From Microbacterium nanhaiense (GTDB lineage: Bacteria; Actinomycetota; Actinomycetes; Actinomycetales; Microbacteriaceae), in contig NZ_BMMQ01000004.1 of the NCBI RefSeq assembly GCF_014646015.1, forward strand, positions 210,558 through 274,557: DNA of 64,000 bases, written 5' to 3'. This document shows positions 58,608-64,000 of the stretch, piece by piece; position 1 is the stretch's first letter, and each line of letters starts with the position of its first letter. A program made the translations under genes and the position numbers. Under the pieces are notes generated by a model. That model was not told the DNA's origin and ran no database searches. It saw only the letters and a list, made by a program, of their open reading frames with translations.

Positions 58608-60878
58608 ATGCACACGCCGACTCCCCGCCCCGCACGCCTCGCCCCGGGAGAGTGGCTGAACCGCTTCCTCGCCTCGGATCCGGGCCTCACGCGACTGCGC
58701 ACGGCCGCCCAGGCCGTGGTCTCCGTCGGCATCGCGCTGCTCGCCGAGTGGATCTACGTGCAGATCGCCCACCCGCTCACGGTGCCGGAGGGCACGCCGG
58801 GCGCCGAGGCGATCAACCGCGCCGCCGGGGTGATGTGCATGATGGCGGGCGCCATGGTGTGCATGATCTCGACCTTCGTCGGGCCGATGCACGCCACGAC
58901 GCTCAAGGCGATCGGCGCGCTCGTGCTGCTGCCGGCGTCGCTCCTCGTGGGCATCGCGATCGGCCTCGGCCTCGCGCCCTACGGCACGACGGGGCTCATC
59001 GTGATGGTGCTGATTCTCGGCGCGTCCGGCTTTCTGCGCCGCTTCGGCGCGAACGGGTTCACGATCGGCCAGGGCCTGTTCATGGGCGACTTCCTCGGCA
59101 TGTTCCTGGGCCGGCTCACGGATCTCTCCGGGCTCGGCTGGATCGCCGGTGCGCTCGCGATCGGGTGCGCCGTCGCGATCCTCGCGTATCTCGCGATGTT
59201 CCTGCCGAGCCGGTCGACGGCCGTGCGGCGCCTGCGGCGATCCTTCCTCCGGCGCGCCGACGTCGTCGCGGCCGCGAGCGTCGACCTGCTCGAGCACCCC
59301 GAGTCGGCCGCGCGCCGCAAACGCCAGGTCGATCAGCTGATCCGCCTCAACGAGACGGCGCTCATGATCGACGCGCAGCTCGCCGAGTCCCCGCGCCTGC
59401 CCCTCGACACGACCGCCGAGGAACTGCACCGCCTCGTCTTCGGCGCCGAATTGTCGCTCGCGAACGCGGCGCGCTTCGCCCGCGCGATGACGCGGCTCGG
59501 GATCCCCGACGAGGGCCTCGCGCTCGCGCGCGAGCCGTTCCTCGCGATCCGGCGGCGGGATCCGCAGGGCACCGCCGCCGCGGGTGAGCGCGTGCGCGAG
59601 TGGATCCGTTCCTCCGAGCTCTCGGGCGACGCGCGCGTCGTGGTGCACCGCTTTGCGACGAGCGTGAGCGACTACGCCGAGGTCATCCAGGTGCTGGCGG
59701 GCCAGCGCTTCGGCCGGCGCGACCGCCGCGTGGACGACGACTTCCTGCCCGCCGTCACGCTGGCGGGCGGGTGGCTTCCCGGGTCCTCGAAGGTCAGCGC
59801 GACCGCCTCGGAGGAGGGCTCGCACCAGCGACTGTCCGCCCGGCTGCACCCGTCGGTGCGGCTCGGGATCCAGATGACGGTCGCCGGCATCATCGCGATC
59901 GTCGTGGGCGCGATCGTCTCGCAGGAGCGCTTCTCCTGGGCGGTGATCGCCGCCTTCGTGACCTTCATGGGCGCCAACAACGCCGCCGAGCAGGTGCGCA
60001 AGGGCGCGTTCCGCGTGATCGGCACCGTCATCGGCGTGGTGATCGGCGCGCTGCTCGCGCACCTCGTCGGCCCGCACCCTTACGTCGCGATCGCCGTCAT
60101 CCTCGCGGCGCTGTTCGTGGGCATGTACATGATGCGCGTCAGCTATGCGTTCTTCACGGCGGCGCTCACGATCCTCATCGCCCAGCTCTACGTGCAGCTC
60201 GCGGAGTACTCCGAGCAGCTGCTGGGACTGCGCCTCTTCGAGACGGTCGTCGGATCGGGCGCGGCGGTCGTCACCGTGATCTTCGTGCTTCCCCTGCGCA
60301 CGGGCCGCGTCGTGCGCGTCGCGACCCGCGAGCTCGTCGAGGCGCTCTCGAAGCTCGTCGGACCCGCGATGCTGCGCATTCGCGACTCGGCATATGAGTC
60401 CCCGCTTCGGGCCGCGGCGCGCGACCTGGACGCGAGCTTCCAGGCCCTCGCAGCCGCGACGGAGCCCAAGCGCGCCGTGCTCCGCGTGCCCGGCTCGCTC
60501 GGCGGGGTCGAGCAGCAGTGGTGGTTCGCCGCGAACGCGGCGCACTCGTGCGCCCGCGATCTCCTCATCGACAGCGCGCACGTGGCGGTCGTGGCGGGGC
60601 CGAAGGCCGACGAGATCGCCGAGGCCGGGCAGGTGCTCATCGCTTCCATGAACGAGCTCATGCGCGGCCTCGGCGAACATTCCACGAAGCGCATATACAC
60701 GCGATCCGCCTCGCGTTTCGAGCGCGTCGCGAAGGATCTCGACGACGCAGGCACCCTCAGCCCGCGCCAGCTCTCGCTGCGCGACCTGCAGCTGATCGAT
60801 GGCGCGCTGGCCGCGCTCGCGACCGCCGCGGGCCTCGAGGTGCGGGCGCTGGATACCCCGGAGGACGTTCCCGCCTAG
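58608..60878 (+). CDS. FUSC-family membrane protein (aromatic acid exporter-like)
   Basis: A 756-residue protein with the FUSC layout: six helices (about 25-205), a large cytoplasmic helical domain (about 210-410), a second six-helix block (about 420-565, with SVRLGIQMTVAGIIAIVVGA and WAVIAAFVTFMGANNAAEQV) and a C-terminal cytoplasmic coiled region. The family includes AaeB p-hydroxybenzoate efflux and fusaric-acid resistance proteins, which export aromatic acids. It is monocistronic and its 3' end overlaps the convergent dehydratase gene by 4 nt. Confidence 0.88.
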   Translation: MHTPTPRPARLAPGEWLNRFLASDPGLTRLRTAAQAVVSVGIALLAEWIYVQIAHPLTVPEGTPGAEAINRAAGVMCMMAGAMVCMISTFVGPMHATTLKAIGALVLLPASLLVGIAIGLGLAPYGTTGLIVMVLILGASGFLRRFGANGFTIGQGLFMGDFLGMFLGRLTDLSGLGWIAGALAIGCAVAILAYLAMFLPSRSTAVRRLRRSFLRRADVVAAASVDLLEHPESAARRKRQVDQLIRLNETALMIDAQLAESPRLPLDTTAEELHRLVFGAELSLANAARFARAMTRLGIPDEGLALAREPFLAIRRRDPQGTAAAGERVREWIRSSELSGDARVVVHRFATSVSDYAEVIQVLAGQRFGRRDRRVDDDFLPAVTLAGGWLPGSSKVSATASEEGSHQRLSARLHPSVRLGIQMTVAGIIAIVVGAIVSQERFSWAVIAAFVTFMGANNAAEQVRKGAFRVIGTVIGVVIGALLAHLVGPHPYVAIAVILAALFVGMYMMRVSYAFFTAALTILIAQLYVQLAEYSEQLLGLRLFETVVGSGAAVVTVIFVLPLRTGRVVRVATRELVEALSKLVGPAMLRIRDSAYESPLRAAARDLDASFQALAAATEPKRAVLRVPGSLGGVEQQWWFAANAAHSCARDLLIDSAHVAVVAGPKADEIAEAGQVLIASMNELMRGLGEHSTKRIYTRSASRFERVAKDLDDAGTLSPRQLSLRDLQLIDGALAALATAAGLEVRALDTPEDVPA

Positions 60879-62011
60879 GCCCAGGCCCACGACCCGTCGG
60901 GGCGCACGTGCAGGGCGCGGTTCCACACGATCGTGTCGGACGCGCGCAGCGCCTCCTCGTCGATCGTCACGCCCCAGCCCGGCCGGTCCTCGCGAAGCTC
61001 GAGATGGCCGTCGACCGGCAGGTACGGATCCGGGCACCAGGTGGTGCCGTCGAACTTGTATTCGAGCTTGAAGAAGTTGCTGCAGGCCGCCGCGAAGTGC
61101 AGGTTGTGGGCGGTGGCGAGCGGACCCATCGGGTTGTGCGGGGCGATCATTACGTTGTGGGTCTCGGCGAGGGTCGCGATGCGCCGCATCTGCGAGAGCC
61201 CGCCGACGACGGCGATGTCGGGCTGCGCGATGTCGACGCCGCCCGCCGTCAGGAGCGCGAGGAACTCGTGCGGGCTATACAGGCTCTCGCCCGTCGCGAG
61301 CGGCACGCGCAACTGTGCGCGCACATGCTGCCAGGACGGGATGTGCTCGGGGCGCATCGGCTCCTCGAAGAACATCGGCTGGTACGGCGCGAGCGCGTTG
61401 CCGAGTTCGATCGCGCGATACGGTTCGAAGACCTGCGCGTGCGCGTCGAAGGCGAAGTCCCATCGCGGATCCGCTGCCGCCCGCACCTCGCCGAAGTAGT
61501 CGGCGATCTGGCTGACGACGAGGCCCCAGCGCTGGGCGTGGATGTCAACGCGCCAGGGGCTGAGCTTGAAGGCCATGAGGCCGTAGGTCTCGTTGAGCTC
61601 GGCCGTCTGGTCGCGCGCGACCTCGGCGTCGGGGGCCGTGTAGAGGCCGCAGTAGACGGGCACGCGGTCGCGCACCCGGCCGCCGAGCAGCTGGTAAACG
61701 GGCACGTTCAGCGCGATCGCCGAGATCTCCCACAGCGCGTGGTCGATCGCGGAGAGCGCCGCAAGCCCGATGGCGCCCTGGGGGAATCGCGCGAGCCGCG
61801 TGATCTTCTGCGTCAGGTGCTCGACGCGGCGCGGATCCTCGCCCATGATCTGCGCGAACATGTACTCGAACACGGGGAACAGCGCCTCGTCGGGGCCATG
61901 GTTGTAGGCCTCGCCCCAACCCGAGATGCCCTCGTCGGTGTCGACGCGGACGAGCACGCGCGGCCGGTTGCCGACGCGGGTGAGGAAGCCCTCGAATCCG
62001 GTGATCTTCAT
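60875..62011 (-). CDS. Enolase-superfamily sugar-acid dehydratase (galactonate/mannonate dehydratase-like)
   Basis: A 378-residue mandelate racemase/muconate-lactonising family enzyme. The N-terminal capping domain (1-115) precedes the barrel with metal ligands D189 (FAFDAHAQ), E216 (FFEEP) and E242 (ATGES). H191 and H292 (IAPHNPMGP) act as general acid/base. This set matches D-galactonate/D-mannonate dehydratase-type enzymes that form 2-keto-3-deoxy sugar acids. ATG 62011 overlaps the aldolase-gene stop by 4 nt, so the product likely passes to that aldolase. Confidence 0.88.
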   Translation of the reverse strand: MKITGFEGFLTRVGNRPRVLVRVDTDEGISGWGEAYNHGPDEALFPVFEYMFAQIMGEDPRRVEHLTQKITRLARFPQGAIGLAALSAIDHALWEISAIALNVPVYQLLGGRVRDRVPVYCGLYTAPDAEVARDQTAELNETYGLMAFKLSPWRVDIHAQRWGLVVSQIADYFGEVRAAADPRWDFAFDAHAQVFEPYRAIELGNALAPYQPMFFEEPMRPEHIPSWQHVRAQLRVPLATGESLYSPHEFLALLTAGGVDIAQPDIAVVGGLSQMRRIATLAETHNVMIAPHNPMGPLATAHNLHFAAACSNFFKLEYKFDGTTWCPDPYLPVDGHLELREDRPGWGVTIDEEALRASDTIVWNRALHVRPDGSWAWA

Positions 62012-62943
62012 CGTGCCGCTCCCGCCGTTCCCACAGCTCCCGCCGCGAGGTCGAAATCGCGCGCCCAGTCGGCGAGGATCGCGCCGACCCTCGCGGCCGC
62101 GGCCTCGGAAACGGGCGAGCTCGGGGGGCGCACGTCGCGGGCGACGACGCCGAGCTGGGCGAGCGCCTCCTTGACGATGCTGACGTTGTCGGCGCTGCCG
62201 TCGGCGCCGCGCAGGCGCTCGAACTCGGCGATGCGCGACTCAAGTTCGCGGGCGACGGCGAAGTCTCCTGCGCGAAGCGCCGTGAGCAGCGCGACCGACA
62301 GCTCGGGCAGGACGTTCACGAGGCCGGAGGTGAAGCCGGTCGCGCCGTGCGCGAAGTACGACAGCGCGTAGGGTTCGGCGAGCCCGGCGATCCACACGAT
62401 CTCGGGCGCCGATTCGCGCACCGCGGCGAAGAGCACGGGATCCGGCAGCGCGTACTTCACGCCCGCGACGTTGGGGCTGCGGTCGACGAGTTCGCGGATC
62501 ATGGATCCGTCGACCCGCGGGGTCTTCACATACAGGACGACGCCGAGCTCGGGCACCGCGTCGGCGATCGCGGCGTGGTACTGGATCCACCCCTCGCGCG
62601 ACACGTAGGGGTGTACGGGCTGGTGGATCATGATGAACTCGGCACCGTGTTCGGCCGCGTGCCGCGCGTCGGCGATCGCGGTCGCGGTGTCGAAGCCGAC
62701 CCCGGCGACGAGCGTGGCCCGGCCGCGGGTGTGCTCGGCGCAGGCCTCCATGACGGCGCGGCGCTCCTCAGCGGTGAGGGCGTAGAACTCGCCGGTGTTC
62801 CCGTTCGGCGTGAGCGTCGTCACTCCCGCGTCGAGGATCCTGTCGAGGATGATCCGGTACGCGTCGTCGTCGACGCGCCCTTCGCTGAACGGCGTGATGG
62901 GGATCGCGACGATCCCCTCCAGCGCGGCCGTATGACTACTCAT
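62008..62943 (-). CDS. DapA-family aldolase/dehydratase, likely 2-keto-3-deoxy sugar acid type
   Basis: A 311-residue TIM-barrel class I aldolase of the DapA/NanA family. The carboxylate-binding loop TPNGNTGEFYAL (45-56), proton-relay Y138 (VVLYVKTPR) and Schiff-base lysine K163 (AGVKYALPD) are all present. Position next to an enolase-superfamily dehydratase and a FadR-type regulator points to cleavage or dehydration of a 2-keto-3-deoxy sugar acid, not to lysine synthesis. The gene overlaps the regulator by 8 nt. Confidence 0.87.
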   Translation of the reverse strand: MSSHTAALEGIVAIPITPFSEGRVDDDAYRIILDRILDAGVTTLTPNGNTGEFYALTAEERRAVMEACAEHTRGRATLVAGVGFDTATAIADARHAAEHGAEFIMIHQPVHPYVSREGWIQYHAAIADAVPELGVVLYVKTPRVDGSMIRELVDRSPNVAGVKYALPDPVLFAAVRESAPEIVWIAGLAEPYALSYFAHGATGFTSGLVNVLPELSVALLTALRAGDFAVARELESRIAEFERLRGADGSADNVSIVKEALAQLGVVARDVRPPSSPVSEAAAARVGAILADWARDFDLAAGAVGTAGAAR

Positions 62944-63604
62944 CGTGCTCCTTCAGTCGTGTGACGACGTCGTCGGTGAATGAACGAATGTGGTTCTCGT
63001 CGAGCTCGCGGGCGCGCTCGGCGTCGCCGCTCTCGATCGCGTCGAGGATCGCCTCGTGCTCGTGGGCCTCGTGGATCCAGGTGATGCCGTAGCGCCAGGC
63101 GTTCACAGTGATGAGCGCCGTCTGGTCGCGCAGGTCGTCGAGCATCGTGACCAGGAGCGGGTTGCCGCACGCGGAGTAGGTCAGGCGGTGGAACTCGCGG
63201 TTGATGAGGCTGCGCTCGGCGTCGTCGTCCGTCTCGGCGGCGCGTTCGAGGGCGGCTCGCGCCGCGGCGACGTCGGTGTTGCCGGCGGCGACGGCCATCG
63301 CGACGGCCTGCGGTTCGAGAAGGAGGCGGATCTCGAACACGGCGCGGGCCATCTCGTAGTCGACGGAGCGAACGACGGCCCCGCGGTACTCGCTCATCGT
63401 CACGAGCCCGAGGCCGGCGAGCGTCTTCAGCGCCTCGCGGACCGGGGTCTTCGAGACGCCGAACGCGCGGGCGAGCTCGGCCTCGACGAGGGCCTGCCCC
63501 GCGTGCAGCGTGCCATTGAGGATCTGCCAGCGGAGGGACTCGAGCACGTGAGCGGTGCGGGACATCGGCGCCATGGCCGAGGGCTGCGGAGCGGCGTGAG
63601 ACAT
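62936..63604 (-). CDS. GntR-family regulator, FadR/FCD type
   Basis: A 222-residue regulator. The winged helix-turn-helix (about 15-80) includes AHVLESLRWQILNGTLHAGQ and ELARAFGVSKTPVREALKTL. The all-helical FCD ligand domain (about 88-215) has metal-binding-type His/Asp residues (NREFHRLTYSACGN, EAHEHEAILDAI). Its effector should be an organic acid made by the downstream enzymes. AGAAGGAG lies 5 nt before ATG 63604. It is first in the regulator-aldolase-dehydratase operon and has a palindrome upstream. Confidence 0.92.
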   Translation of the reverse strand: MSHAAPQPSAMAPMSRTAHVLESLRWQILNGTLHAGQALVEAELARAFGVSKTPVREALKTLAGLGLVTMSEYRGAVVRSVDYEMARAVFEIRLLLEPQAVAMAVAAGNTDVAAARAALERAAETDDDAERSLINREFHRLTYSACGNPLLVTMLDDLRDQTALITVNAWRYGITWIHEAHEHEAILDAIESGDAERARELDENHIRSFTDDVVTRLKEHDE

Positions 63605-63655
63605 GTTTTCTCCTTCTGCGCTGACGCTAGCACGACCGGATCGATTATGTATGGT

Positions 63656-63671
63656 GGATCATATATGATCC
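63656..63671. promoter_or_regulatory. Perfect 16-bp palindrome, GntR operator candidate
   Basis: GGATCATATATGATCC is fully symmetrical and lies 52-67 bp before the GntR gene, at a place suitable for autoregulation of the sugar-acid operon. It is AT-rich in a GC-rich setting. Confidence 0.75.
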
Positions 63672-63818
63672 GTAGATCGAGAAGCGGGGTTCTTACTTCG
63701 AATCTTTCTTCGCTTTTTCCGTGGGATGCGGCTTCGTTTGTCAGAGGTCGGGCGTGAGGAATGGATCGGTGACAACTGATCGTTAGCGTCGGGAGGCGCT
63801 GACGGGGAGGATGTCATC

Positions 63819-64000
63819 CTGCCCGGTCCCTATCCCAGAGAGTTCCGCGAGGATGTCGTCGCGGTCGCTCGTCGCCGTGAGAGCGGCGTCACCATCAAAC
63901 AGATCGCCACCGACTTCGGTATCAGCGAAGCGACCCTGCAGAACTGGCTCCGCCAAGCCGACGTCGAAGACGGGAACCGTCCCGGTCAGACCGCCGCGGA
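63819..64000 (+). CDS. IS3-family transposase OrfA-like, 5' fragment
   Basis: The open frame continues past the window end. It reads PYPREFREDVVAVARR, then GVTIKQIATDFGISEATLQN and WLRQADVEDGN, the helix-turn-helix opening of IS3-type OrfA transposase proteins. There is no ATG or GTG in frame upstream; CTG 63819, 8 nt after GGGGAGG, is the likeliest start, or the 5' end is altered. OrfA binds the ends of the element; OrfB and the right end lie outside the window. The left terminus is not identified with certainty. Confidence 0.75.
   Translation, partial: MPGPYPREFREDVVAVARRRESGVTIKQIATDFGISEATLQNWLRQADVEDGNRPGQTAA

Noticed and set aside
58539..61037. An 832-codon minus-strand open frame over the FUSC gene.
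   Set aside because: It is His/Arg/Glu-rich without domains and lies antisense to a well-supported 756-residue FUSC protein; GC bias keeps it open.

Overview
The window is high-GC DNA with the gene content and order of a Gram-positive actinobacterium, most like Microbacteriaceae such as Microbacterium. The markers are NucS mismatch endonuclease, the fhaA-fhaB-pstP-rodA-pbpA-pknA-pknB cluster, CrgA, GTP-dependent PEP carboxykinase, a SigK/RskA module and ThrE. The genus is inferred, not proven.

Region 1 (1-26,500) is mostly core and looks origin-proximal by gene content. It runs: start of a Mrp/Mnh antiporter A gene (-), nucS, a HAD phosphatase, a coiled-coil membrane protein, a cold-shock gene (-), a rhamnogalacturonan lyase pseudogene broken by an out-of-frame internal deletion (-), tRNA-Leu(CAG) (-), then the seven-gene growth and division signalling operon (5,559-14,717). 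Converging on it is dipZ-sigK-rskA (-), with a divergent fasciclin lipoprotein gene. The two divergent promoters share a SigK-like architecture. crgA follows, then a 425-bp non-coding stretch with a cluster of DnaA-box-like 9-mers, pckG, a zinc-ribbon rhomboid protease (-), ppiA (-), a small membrane protein, aroQ (-), thrE (-) and a TauE/SafE exporter (-).

Region 2 (26,673-41,000) holds transport and sugar use: a peptide/nickel-type ABC operon with fused ATPases, then (-) a spermidine/Fe-type ABC transporter coupled to an adenosine-deaminase-family enzyme and controlled by a divergent LacI regulator, then a GH2 beta-galactosidase.

Region 3 (41,000-54,000) holds an array of seven two-tier palindromic repeats with a ~110-bp period. 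More copies lie at 31,901-32,076 and 53,846-53,915. Next is an eight-gene, tightly coupled minus-strand catabolic operon: GH42 beta-galactosidase, CoA transferase, leaderless-type solute-binding protein, MaoC hydratase, lactonase-like amidohydrolase, Gfo/Idh dehydrogenase, LacI regulator and a beta-propeller glycosidase. A large glycosidase gene diverges from it.

Region 4 (53,900-64,000) holds a siderophore-iron ABC operon behind a DtxR/IdeR-like box, a GNAT acetyltransferase, a FUSC-family membrane protein, a sugar-acid module (enolase-superfamily dehydratase, DapA-family aldolase, GntR regulator with a perfect palindromic operator candidate) and the start of an IS3-type transposase cut by the window end.

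Many single genes have a TANNNT hexamer 6-9 nt before the start codon and no Shine-Dalgarno, which suggests leaderless mRNAs. Operon-internal genes instead use 4-nt ATGA/GTGA overlaps.
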